A stretch of 60,000 nt of DNA, taken from positions 62,772,248-62,832,247 of the forward strand of contig CM043944.1 in assembly GCA_014529385.2 (NCBI GenBank). Reading direction: 5' to 3'. The DNA comes from Adiantum capillus-veneris. Lineage: Eukaryota; Streptophyta; Polypodiopsida; Polypodiales; Pteridaceae. Both the position numbers and the translations under genes were made by a program. How positions within the stretch are numbered: position 1 is the stretch's first letter; every line of letters starts with the position of its first letter. Shown piece after piece: positions 20,964 through 31,214 of the stretch. The notes beneath the pieces were generated by a model. That model was given only the letters and a program-made list of their open reading frames with translations. It was not told the DNA's origin and searched no databases.

Positions 20964-21827
20964 CTACTCCTCATGGCGCAAACGGCAAGCAAGCTGCATA
21001 TCCTTGGGCATAATGGTTACACACTTTGCATGGATGGCACAGAGGTTAGAATCCTTGAATATGCTAGTTAAATATTGCTCTGTTGCCTCTTGTACTGCCT
21101 CTATGGCCACCACGCCCATCCGAAACTGAGTGTTGTACAATTGCAAAACCTCCCTGCATAACCTTGCGAAAGGGGCCCTCCGAATCAAGAGCTTGGTGCT
21201 CTTTTGATAGTGTCGAATCTCCGCAAAAGCACGGCTGCGCTTTCGTACCTTCTGAGGTCGACGTGGAGGTGCATTTTTGGCACGAGTTGGGGCAGCTTGC
21301 TTCCTCTTCTTGTAGACAATGCTCTTTCTCTTTTTTTTCTGCACAGGCACTTCCAACACCTCATAATCTGATTCCACCCACTCTCCATCTGATTCATGCT
21401 CTTCACTATTGACCGGATGTGATGGTGTAGGTCCACTCCCTTTAGGAAGTGTCTTACCCCCAATAGACATGTGAGCCTGATAAGTTTGTATTTGGACGCC
21501 GACCCATGGGACATCTTCATCCATTTGCGTCTCTTCAGAGCCTTCTGACGGTTGCTTGTGGCTGTTTTTTTCTTTGCCCTGGTCGTTCTCATCCTTCTTG
21601 TTGCCATCAGAATTGTTGGAGTCCGATGAATAGACAACAAGGCGATGCTTTCGTCTCTCTTTTGCTGCTGTAGAGGACTGGCCATGCTGATTTGAAGCTC
21701 CAACTTCTTTTGTGTGGACTTCACCTTGAGGTTGTGAAGTTCCACCTTTTGGTTCTGTACCTTTGAGTCGTTGGCCATCCGGCCCCTCTGGATATGCAAT
21801 CCTAGCCGTTTGTTTTGTTCTTGCCAT
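20964..21827 (-). CDS. Histone H3-like protein encoded by transposon C1
   Basis: Intronless, intact, 287 residues. ATG 21827 is in the context ACCATGG and starts with MARTKQTAR, identical to the H3 N-terminus through Arg8. An upstream in-frame ATG (21869) would add 14 residues before this tail and is less likely. Residues of roughly 10-185 form a Ser/Asp/Glu/Lys-rich insertion. A basic stretch ([15 protein letters not shown]) then resembles H3 18-30, and residues 198-287 are a full H3 histone fold. By eye about 53 of 88 fold positions match canonical H3, including [13 protein letters not shown] and TIMPKD. Loop 1 has canonical length. H3 Lys9, Lys79, Arg116 and Arg128 equivalents are changed; His113 and Asp123 are kept. 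It would act in the nucleus, in nucleosomes or by binding H4 or chaperones. Confidence 0.93.
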   Translation of the reverse strand: MARTKQTARIAYPEGPDGQRLKGTEPKGGTSQPQGEVHTKEVGASNQHGQSSTAAKERRKHRLVVYSSDSNNSDGNKKDENDQGKEKNSHKQPSEGSEETQMDEDVPWVGVQIQTYQAHMSIGGKTLPKGSGPTPSHPVNSEEHESDGEWVESDYEVLEVPVQKKKRKSIVYKKRKQAAPTRAKNAPPRRPQKVRKRSRAFAEIRHYQKSTKLLIRRAPFARLCREVLQLYNTQFRMGVVAIEAVQEATEQYLTSIFKDSNLCAIHAKCVTIMPKDMQLACRLRHEE

Positions 21828-21871
21828 GGTAGCACCTAGTAGGGAAAATGACAAAATGAGCGCCTTCAACC

Positions 21872-21880
21872 TTTAAATAG
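21872..21880 (-). promoter_or_regulatory. TATA-like box of H3-like gene
   Basis: On the minus strand CTATTTAAAG lies about 45 bases before ATG 21827. This implies a very short 5' untranslated region and a promoter separate from the transposase gene. Confidence 0.5.
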
Positions 21881-21968
21881 GTTTTTTTGAGATTTGGGCC
21901 CTTTCACACTATGTAGCCAATTGAGTGAAACTCAAATAAAGCAATTGAATTTAACAACTAAACCTGGA

Positions 21969-24810
21969 TCATGCGGACGGCTGACGCGACACCCAAACGC
22001 TACCTTTTTGATACTTAGTTGCACGCCAAGCTTCATGGCCCAGGGACGCTTGCGAGTGTTTCCACTTCTCAGATGCTGCAGTACGAGAGGCGTTGCGTAA
22101 CTGCTTTGCTAACATCGACTCTCTTGCTTTCTCAATAGTACGAGTTCTCCCAAAGGTGTGCCTAAAAAACCAGTTAAACATCTCTTGGAGGCAGTTGGAG
22201 TGTGAACTACCACCACCATGCCGAGTATTCTTGAAGTAGACTCCTTATGCTCCATATATCAAGCGAACCATAGCGGTCCATGAAGTATGCACCATGCGCA
22301 TAGAGAATGTGCTAAAACAACCAAAAAGGGGATAAGCTAATAGAAAATTTGCAGTTTCAAACATTGCATATGTATTAAGTCCGTTAAAACAAACCATGTA
22401 GTGTGTAATCTTACTTTCAGACCATCCGTCCTTAGCGGCCTTTGTGAATTCATAAAGCACCTTCTTGAACTCCTCTCGCTGCTCAACGGTGGTGCTTGAA
22501 AGATTCATCAATTGCACAACCTTTCGAAAGGATGACCATACTAGCTTGTGTTGGTTAGCAACCTCCACATTGGGATCTTTGTCCGTCGTGCATGAACACA
22601 AATCTTTCCACAACTCCCACCGCTTCTCACTTGCTAGATCGACACTTGCCTTGGATACCTGCATTGGAGACTTTGACATCTTCTTGAAAAATCAACGTGC
22701 CTTGGCTCCATTCATGGAAACCTTTTGTGCCACCTCATATGTCTTCTCCCTACAAGTCTCTGCTACAATGTTCACCCTTGATCGGTGACATCCAATCTCA
22801 TTAAGGAGAGTCTCCACCCCCTGCAAGGAGTCTTTTGACCGTTGAAGGGGCTTCATTGTGAAAGAATAATCAATGTGATGCTTTAGGATCCTATCAAATA
22901 TTCGCATAAACGCATGCAATGTACAAAAGTGAACATTGTTGAGGGAGAAGGGAATTATGGGGTTCCACCTAGGATCTTTGCTATCCCTATTGGGCACCTG
23001 CAACATATCACATGAAAGAACCGAAGTTTGCCACTCCCTATTTATATGGTCATCATTATCTTCATCCTGACCTTCCACTTGATTTGCTCGACTTGTCTTG
23101 TGCCCTTTCGTACAGAATGGACAGGGAAGTAAAGAATTTTCACCTTGTTTGCATCCAAGCATGCACTTTATGGTCTTTAGATCACCACCTAAATGCCATT
23201 CAACATCAAACTCCCCACGTCCTGGAACCATGAGCTTCTCACCATTTATTTGAGCTTTAATGACCTCTGTGACCCATGGGATTCTACTGAAAATCCATGC
23301 AAGGACTTCATGTGTCTCTTTCGGAACTTCAATTGCACCAAGCCACCATATATCCTTCTCTGATTGCACACTAAAAGAGGGCTTTGTCGCTTCACTCGAA
23401 CTACAAGATTTCTTGGCATAAGCTAGGGCTTCATTCATAAGCGTGATGCTCATTCTCTCCAACTTTCTCCCTTTAACAATTACACACTCATCCAACTTCA
23501 ACACGAACACAAGCTTACCTTCAAGAATTGCCAACAATATAAAGCCTCAGAATGCATGTTATGACACATCATAGAGCATGTAGGCAACTCTAAACTAACC
23601 TGCATCACTCAAATTGTAGAAAACAGCCATGGACTGCTGCAGTCGTATCAAGTCCACAAAGATATTTTTGAATTTGGTGTAAACAAACCCTTCGGTCCGC
23701 AACACACTGTTAGAAACAGCATCGCTTCCCTTCCCGCGGCCCTTCCTTCCTTGTGATTTGCTACGGAGCGGCTGAAGAGGCATCGTGTCTTCAATATACA
23801 AGTAGTCCCCTAATCGGTGAACAACATCTTCATTTGACACCTCCTTGGCAATCTGCACTCTGTGAGGAAGTGGAAATAGGTTTTCCGTGACTCCTCGACT
23901 TCTTAATGTATATTTTAACACTTGATGTATTGCTTGATAGCCCTTGGTACTAATCCCAACAGCATCACAAATATCCTGAACATCTAGATCAGTGACAATA
24001 TTAGAAAAATCACTAAGAACTCTCTTAGGGATTGTGTCTTTCAAGTGTTTTTCCTCTGGAGCATCAAGCATGCCAATAAAATCCTCTTTGTTGAAACAAG
24101 AACGAAGTAAAGTAGCCCTAGCTGACGCATTCTCGCCGCCGCACGTCTCTTGGACGAAGTTCCTATTGCCCAAAACAACAATGATGAGCCGTATTAGACT
24201 TAAACAACATGAGGGATAGAACATGTTACCTCATAGCTGTCACCCTTCGTTTTCTTGCACCTCCACGTGGTGCAAGAGTCTGAATTTCGGACAACTCTCG
24301 TTTCCTCACCCTACCTCCCATGGCAGTACTCTTCATGTGTGAAAGAGTATCCTCAAGATTTTTAATTATATTTTCCTTGGTTGTGATGGTGCTCTTTGCC
24401 TCCTCAAGCACACTAGTAGCTGTTTGCGTCTGATCTTGAAGATTGTGGAAACTCCCATTAATTAACTGCCAATGACGCAAGTAGATTTCGGACCGCGCAA
24501 TCTCGTGTTTGTTGGGTTTCTTGCAGTAGCCCAACAAACCTTGGTCTCCATTTCCAACGTATTGCAACAGTGATGGAATGTTTGTAAAAGACAGATGAAG
24601 ATTGAGAGAAGGATCCTTTGGATACAAGCATCCGTCTGTCAAGAGATCCACATTCTTCTCTCCTTGAGCGCGGCGTTCGTTGGCTGAAGGTAATGTACCC
24701 AACCATGTTTTCTTTGTCGGAACATACTCTTGAGGTAGGCGTAGGAAAAGCCCTGGAGACCTACCGCGTGAAGAGCTTGCTGGGACATTGGTCACGTCGT
24801 CAAGAGGCAT
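21969..24810 (-). pseudogene. Probable DDE-type transposase gene of C1 (four exons, decayed)
   Basis: Exons on the minus strand: 24810-24230, 24162-23600, 23518-22395, and 22311 to about 21969. All three introns are GT-AG and phases fit. Exon 1 encodes a coiled-coil-like N-terminal region; exon 2 has an HTH-like stretch (DICDAVGISTKGYQAIHQVL) and a basic patch. Exon 3 has VLKLDECVIVKGRKL (possible first Asp, residue about 391), HLGGDLKTIK (GGD at 492-494), CPFC (514-517), and HFCTLHAF. Exon 4 begins HILYAHGAYFMDRYGSL, and a later frame gives GVYFKNTRHGGGSSH. GGD with C-x2-C recalls uncharacterised transposase-like proteins, and loosely RAG1/Transib or KDZ enzymes. A TGA at about residue 657 and frame loss in exon 4 make this copy defective. 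Confidence 0.75.
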
Positions 24811-25352
24811 TGTAGGATGGAGAGATGGAGCTTGGAGGATGGAGAGATGGGTGTGTAGGTGCAGCAGCAGGTGCAGGTGCAAGCGGGATGGGTGTAGGAG
24901 AGGAGCTTAGATTAGGAGGGAAAGTTTTCAATTTTGGGAGGAATTTCCTAAAAGTTTTGGAGGGAGTCAAAAAATGTTGAATTATGAGTAATTTAACTTA
25001 AAAATATTTTTTTTATTATGTGTATATGTTGGGGGTACTTTTTAGGAGGGAATAGAGTTTTTTTGAAATTTTTTGAAAAAAGTCATTTTTTTTACCTCTT
25101 TGACCCACGGATTTGCTTAAGTGGCATGGGAGAGTTAAGAGGCCACTTACAAGTTGGCCAAAAAGCTAGAGAGAGAAGACCCCCTACCCCCCTACTTTTC
25201 AAATGGTTTACTCCCCCCTTCCCTACTTTTTAAATGGTTACCCCCCCCTTCCCCCTACCTTTTTAGGGGTCAAAGGTGGAGGAGACCCTACCAAAATAGC
25301 CCCATTCAAAGCCTTTGTCCCCCTTAATCTTGGCAGGCTTCCTTTAAATTAG
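24811..25352 (-). other. C1 right subterminal region
   Basis: Upstream side of the transposase gene, without a convincing gene. It contains C-rich runs near 25180-25260. The part after about 25090 (GACCCACG...) resembles 49440-49650 at the right end of C2. Confidence 0.6.
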
Positions 25353-25395
25353 GGATTCTTACAAGGCCCATGGAGAGTCCATTTTTTTCCTAATG
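25353..25395 (-). repeat. Right terminal inverted repeat of C1
   Basis: Ends in TCCTAATG form. The reverse strand reads CATTAGGAAAAAAATGGAC, then CATGGGCCTTGTAAGAATCC. The same sequence, with few changes, closes C2 at 49676. Confidence 0.9.
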
Positions 25396-26984
25396 GAATT
25401 AAGACCCCACCTTGAAGCTACAAGAAGGGATCGGGGAGTTAGATAGGCCTAACCTAAACACTAGGCCGGTACCATTGAATAAGGTTGAAGAATATTGCGA
25501 GGGAGAAGATGGAAACACCACGCTACCGGTAGAATTCCAAGGAGTAGTTTCCAAAGCTATTCTTGACAGTGGAGCGGGAGTTGCCATCGCCACCAAGGAA
25601 ATCTGGAAAAAAAGGAGAAAACCAGCTTTAAGAGCTACCAGAATGAAACTGTAATTGGCAGATGGGTTCATGGACAAGCCTCTAGGACTCTTAGAATCAG
25701 TGATTGTCACTTTGTGCGGGATCGAGTATGAGCATACATTTGCAATAGTCGATTTCGACAAAAAGAACAATTATGAGACTATCTTGGGACGACCATTCAT
25801 GCGACAACTAAAGATGGTCCAAGATTGGGGTTATGACCACATATACCTCAGGCATGGCGAGACAACAACTAAAATACACCTGAAAGACCATGGTTACAAA
25901 GATGTGAACCAAACACCGGTGGAAGAGTTTGATTCGGCTATAGTAGCAGGGTCGGAACTACCAGCATGGTTAGGGAAACCGAAAGAACTGTGGATGTGCG
26001 GGGCTTCACATTGTGGAAGCTTAAGAAAGGAGGAATACGTCTTAGAAAGAACAATGGAGGACAAGGAGTATATTTCGGAACCTTTCCCTGAAGATGCCTT
26101 GGAACCTCTAGAATGGGAACACATACTAGCAACATTGGATGTCTATACCATTATCGACAGTCCAACAACAAAATTTTGCGATAAGGATGGCTACGATGTG
26201 TTACCCTATTACATGGTAAGCGTTATAACAGAAAACGAGACGGTAGAACCACCAGAACAAGATGAGTTTTACAACTCCTCTGAACATTTGGAAGTAAATG
26301 ATGATGCAGATAACGAGTGTTCTGACACCTCAAGCGAGCGTGAAAATGATAACGAAAATAAAAAGTTTTATGATTTTGCAAATCAACACCCTAGACGCCA
26401 AGAACGCTATAGGAGGAAACGAGCAGGAAACAAAGCGAGAGAGTACCTGATGCCCATGATAAAAGGTAAAACTCACTATTTGATGCTTGTAAAAGCAAAG
26501 GATTGTGTAAAAGATCAAATATCAAGAAAATTCTCAAAAGATAGAAAAGAAAAAACAAGAGAGGAAATAAAACAGGTATAACAAGCTAAAACCGAAACAG
26601 AATCACAAAAATCTCAAAAATAAAAAAAAGAAGCAACAAAAGACCAAGAGTGGACTAAACTGGAGCATAAACAAAAATACCAAGAACTGAAACGGTCTCT
26701 GAGAGAAATATGGACTACTGAAGAAGATAGTGATGGTAAAGGGGAGTCGGAAAAGGGCAACATGAACGTACCATCACACTATCGGAAATTTACTATCCAA
26801 GACAAAAAAATCATCATGACACCACCAATCCGGGAGAGAACCAACCAAGAATCTTACGATGGGCCGGAAAATGCAAAAAAAATAGACCTTGCAGAACCAG
26901 GTGAAAAGCCTCAGCCGGTCTATATAGCTAACGATTTAGAGCCTAAGGAGGGAAGAACAGCTAACACAACTTCTCAAGATGTAT
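25396..26984 (+). pseudogene. pol: Element B protease and linker
   Basis: One frame from 25412 to 26984. The retropepsin-like active site is ILDSGAGVAIATKEIW (about 25560-25605) with partner motif TILGRPFMRQL (about 25780). TAA at 25652 interrupts it. A long acidic/basic linker follows to the RT, with further stops (26579 and after). The RT lies in a different frame from 26979, so a one- or two-base indel lies near 26950-26980. First B segment after transposon C1; sequence immediately right of the C1 end is non-coding in this frame (TAA at 25400). Confidence 0.8.
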
Positions 26985-29879
26985 AAAGATGTGTTCTCTT
27001 CGTCCTATAAAGACCTCAAAGGAGTTGATCCATTGATATACCAACATACAATTCCTTTGAAATCGGATGCAAAACCTAGCAAACAACGTCCTTATACATA
27101 TAATGACACATTTGCTAAACGAATCAAAGAAGAGATTGATAAATTGATGGAAGCGGAATTCATCTATGAGATTGAACATACAGATTGGGTGTCACCCATT
27201 GTGGTAGTTCCCAAAAAGAATGGAAAACTGCGAGTATGTGTCAACCTCAAGAAGGTGAATGCAGCAACCATAAGGGATAATTATCTCTTGCCAATTACAG
27301 AACATGTACTTGAGCGAGTGGCCGGGAAACGGGCTTATTACTTTCTGGATGGGTTTTCAGGATACAACCAACTGGCAATACACAAAACAGCGTTTGCCAC
27401 AGAATGGGGGATTTATGCGTATCGAGTTATGCCGTTTGGCTTAACTAATGCACTAGCCACTTTCCAGAGGTTAATGACTCACGCTTTCAAGGAATACCTA
27501 AGAATATTCTTAGAAATTTACATGGACGACATGTGTGTACACTCTCTTCTAAGAGAGGAACATATTGACCATTTGCAAAAGGTCTTTGAAAAGTGCAGGA
27601 CATATCGAATCTGTCTTAACCCGGAAAAGTGTGTATTTATGGTTAAGCAAGGACGAATCTTAGGACACATTGTCTCAAGAAATGGCATAACCACAGACCT
27701 AAACAAAGTCAAAGTCATTGTAGACCTGCCCAGGCCTACTAATGCGAAACAAGTGCAATCCTTCCTGGGACACTGCGGATATTATCGGAGATTCATATAC
27801 ATGCATGCGGTTATCACACAACCTCTGTATCGTTTGCTAGTCAATTTCGAGTGGACCAAGAAGTGTGAAACTTCATTCCAAAAGCTGAGGGAAAACCTTA
27901 TATCAACACCTGTACTAAAGGCACCAGATTGGGAAAAGATATTCCATGTGCACATTGATGCTTCATCATATGCCATTGGAAGTATTTTAGCTCAACCTAA
28001 AGACGGAACAATGGATTTTTCGGTTTGCTATGCGAGCCAACAGTTAAACAGTGCAGAAAAGAACTACACAACCACCGAGAGGGAAGGGTTAGGAATGATA
28101 TATTCTGTAAAGAAATTTTGGCATTATTTCCTTGCAAACAAATTTGTGTTCTTCACAGATCATCAAGCCCTTTTGTACCTAGTAAATAAACCTTGCAATA
28201 CAGGGAGAATCGTACGCTGGTTTATTATATTGCTAGAATTTGACTTCCCAGTGGTGGTCAAAAAGGGTAAAACCCATCTGCGAGTAGATCATCTTTCAAG
28301 GATACACAACGGGGAAGCTCCTAATGGAGTAGATGATGACATACCAGATGCTTATCTTTTCAACATTGAAATGGTACCCAAATGGTCTCAGGAAATTGTT
28401 AGCATACTTTCCTTCGGAAGTGAGTTTGATAATACGGTATGCAAATCCAAACAGCAAACAATTCGACAAACAAAAAACTTCCAGTTGATAGCAGGACGGC
28501 TGTATCATCTTGGATCTGACCTAATCCTAAGATTATGTAGAAATCCGGAAGAATTCGAGTGCTACCTTGAAGAGGCACATATCCATGATTGTGCATTTTA
28601 TTGTTCAACAGTGAAAACACATCAGAGACTGAAAGAGTTGGGGGTTTATTGGCCAACTATGTATGCAGCCACACATTCTTATGTTACCAAATGTACTATA
28701 TGTAGTGCCAAACAACCAGTGCATCACGCAACTTTGTTTCAGGTAACCATAGCACCTGCATGGAGTCAATATATCATTTACTTCTTAACCACCAGGACAT
28801 TCCCTGAGAACATTACAAGAGCACGAGAAAAAGCTATAGAGCTGGAAGCACGTGACTTTAAGTTAATTGGGAATCAACTCTATAAGCGGGGAAAGGACAA
28901 TCAACTTAGAATCTGTGCAAGTGAAAGTGAATACTTGCTGATTCTAGAACATGCACATAGCGGAGTAAGTGGAGGCCATTTTTCAGGAAATAAGACGGCA
29001 AAAATTGTCTTAACCATAGGAATTTGGTGGCCTACATTACACATGGATGCTGAAGAGTTTGTAAAGCGTTGTGATGCATGTCAACGCACCAAGATACCAA
29101 TAAAAAGAGATGAGATGCCATTACGGCCAATGATGGGGATAAGAGCATTTGCAAAATGGGGCATTGATTTTGTGGGACCTATATCACCCCCTGCATATCG
29201 CACCCATACCCAATATATCATTGTGGCTACGGACTAGCTCACAAAATGGGTCGAAGCCAAAGCAACACAAAAAGCTGATGCACGCACCACGGCACAATTT
29301 TTGTATGAGCATGTTTTTGTACGTTACGGGTTACCAATAGAAATTGTCAGTGACCATGGAACACACTTTCTCAATGAAGTCATTGAATATCTGCTAGAGG
29401 ATTTCATGGTCATACATAGGAAATCAGCACCATATCATCCACAGGCCAATGAGCAAGCTGAGGCCACTAACAAAACACTATGCACGGTTCTCACTAAGAT
29501 AGTGTCAGAATCAAGAACAGATTGGGATCAGCAGCTACACTCAACACTATGGGCATACAGGGTAGCTTACAAAACATCAATAGGAACAACACCATACAAC
29601 ATGGTGTTTGGGCTAAATGCTATACTACGCATAGAGTTTTTAATTCCAATTCTACGAGTAGCAACAAGCTTGGAATGGACAGGGCATGAGCTCTCTTCAA
29701 GGATTGATTATCTTGAAAAGCTGGATGAACTCCGCTTACGAGATGTCGCGTCAATCTATGCTAAAAAGAGAAGACAAAAGGAATTCTTTGACAAACATGT
29801 GCGTACCAAAGAGTTCAAAATAGGTGATTACGTACTTGTTTATACCTTGAAGCAACATGCCAAGAAACTTAAAAAGTGA
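26979..29879 (+). pseudogene. pol: Element B RT, RNase H and integrase
   Basis: A single frame with a TAG at 29235. RT: WVSPIVVVPKKNGKLRVCV, then YMDD (27519-27530) and LGHIVSRNGI. RNase H: HIDASSYAIGS to TTTEREGLGMIYSVKKF and TDHQALLYLVN. Two integrase H2C2-like modules follow: about 28570-28715 (H-I-H ... C-T-I-C) and about 28945-29090 (HAHSGVSGGHF ... CDAC). The core has D (WGIDFVGP), D (SDHGTHF) and E (EQAEATN), so the catalytic triad is present. The stop interrupts the core after VATD. There is no second RNase H of the type in element A. Makes and inserts element cDNA; this copy is dead. Confidence 0.92.
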
Positions 29880-30173
29880 GAGATGGGACCATTTGTGATT
29901 AGTGATCTATCACAAAGTGGAGCTGTCAAACTTGCTACATTAGCAGGTGAAGAAATGCCAAACTGGATTAGTGGATGTTGACTGAGAAAATATCATCTAC
30001 CACTCACATAGGAGATGCTCCAACAAATTCACCAAGGAAAACAAAGAATGAAGGAAAAAGAGAGAGTACGAGCGGAAGCTCAAGCCGAAGCACAAGAACG
30101 CATCGCAAAAAGACGGCTTCTGTGATGACAACAACAAAGTGGACCACCACTGAGAATCAACGCCATTCGACTG

Positions 30174-30506
30174 ATGAAGTTGGAGGAAGAAACAGTGAAG
30201 CCAATAATTACAGTCAAAGTGGGCAGCAATCAAGTTGATTCAACAGCGTTGCTTGATTCAGGTGCTCAAGCAAATTTGATCTCTTACGGATTATACCAAA
30301 ACCTCAAAGTCACAGATCAACTTCATCGTACTCCTCAAGTGATAGGAAGTAGCACATCACACCCATTGAAAACATTGGGATGGACTATATTGTATGTACA
30401 AATACATCAATATGTTTACCCACACAAATTCTATGTTGTCACAGATGCAAGCACACAACACCAAATGATGTTAGGGAAACCTTGGCAAAAAGCATACAAT
30501 GTGTAG
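30174..30506 (+). CDS. Second retropepsin-like segment, downstream of integrase
   Basis: About 110 residues in the same frame as B integrase, separated from it by four stops. It has ALLDSGAQANLIS (Asp-Ser-Gly-Ala active site) and, about 65 residues later, MMLGKPWQ, the usual partner motif of clan AA proteases. Hydrophobic strands (ITVKVGSNQVDST) precede the active site as expected. B already has a protease upstream of RT, so this is an extra domain in an unusual place. It could process a 3' product or be a captured, non-enzymatic domain. Confidence 0.65.
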   Translation: MKLEEETVKPIITVKVGSNQVDSTALLDSGAQANLISYGLYQNLKVTDQLHRTPQVIGSSTSHPLKTLGWTILYVQIHQYVYPHKFYVVTDASTQHQMMLGKPWQKAYNV

Positions 30507-31214
30507 ATCGATTGGAAAGCAAAGGCAGTCAAAATTCAACATGAACATGAACAACAAGTGATACCTTTTTCTCTGCAATACCATCATGATCAACTGCAAA
30601 CCATGCAATCACTCGAAACAAAGCCTACAACACGAATGCCAGTCAAGAACAAAATGATACCAGAGACCAACAATAAGGTAAAAGTCAACCATGCTAATTA
30701 CAGACAGATGAAGTCACCGGCCACAATGCAAAAATTAGGGCTACCAAAACAAGGTAAACAAGTATGGATGCGGAAGGATAGAAATGCAATGGCGGAAAAA
30801 CCACAATGTAACAAACGGATTCCAACAAAGCAGACGGTTCAACCCCAAACCAAGGGCATAAAACAGATGTGGATACCAAAGAAAATTCTTAGCAATAATC
30901 CAAACGTCACTCACATTTGGATACCAAAGCAAAAGCAAAAGGAACTACATTCCGTACAAACAACAAAGGAAAGCAGACAGTTGCATTTCAAAAGGGAACA
31001 CCATCATATGTGGATGCCGATGACAGACAAATCAGTGGCAAAAAAGAACGTACCAAACCATCTACAAAAATCGGCAGCAACAAAATACCAATGGAAAGCC
31101 AAGGTCATAAGGCCCATAAGCCATTCAATCACAGCCCTCTCTATCCTTAGAAACAGCTACACCTCCATCAACAATGTCGGCAAAGCAATTGCCTTTTGCC
31201 AAAAAGACAATTAA
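30507..31214 (+). CDS. Basic tryptophan-repeat segment of element B
   Basis: Continues the same frame after a TAG at 30504; open from 30558 to 31214. The protein is Lys/Gln/His-rich and repeats a short motif: VWMRK, MWIPKK, IWIPKQ, MWMPM at irregular spacing. No known domain. A nucleic-acid-binding tail is possible from its charge, but this is inference. Confidence 0.45.
   Translation: MDWKAKAVKIQHEHEQQVIPFSLQYHHDQLQTMQSLETKPTTRMPVKNKMIPETNNKVKVNHANYRQMKSPATMQKLGLPKQGKQVWMRKDRNAMAEKPQCNKRIPTKQTVQPQTKGIKQMWIPKKILSNNPNVTHIWIPKQKQKELHSVQTTKESRQLHFKREHHHMWMPMTDKSVAKKNVPNHLQKSAATKYQWKAKVIRPISHSITALSILRNSYTSINNVGKAIAFCQKDN

Larger units (their letters stand above)
16062..25395. mobile_element. DNA transposon C1 with histone H3-like cargo
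   Basis: A 9.3-kb element with terminal inverted repeats starting CATTAGGAAAAA at both ends. It sits between the gag and protease parts of element B. It holds two plus-strand genes (16812-18137, 18383-19923), a minus-strand H3-like gene (20964-21827) and a minus-strand transposase gene (21969-24810). GC-rich inverted repeats lie where the two sets converge. Flanks show at most a GA repeat as target-site duplication. The transposase type suggests cut-and-paste movement. The related, smaller C2 at 44242-49676 has the same ends, the same hairpin core and an H3-like remnant. Confidence 0.88.

Noticed and set aside
20964-21827. H3-like protein as a centromeric H3 (CENH3)
   Set aside because: Loop 1 has the canonical length and the tail starts with the standard [13 protein letters not shown]3 normally has a longer loop 1 and a divergent tail.
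16062-25395. C1 as a CACTA transposon because ends read CATTA
   Set aside because: No three-base target-site duplication in either copy, and the transposase motifs are not those of CACTA elements.
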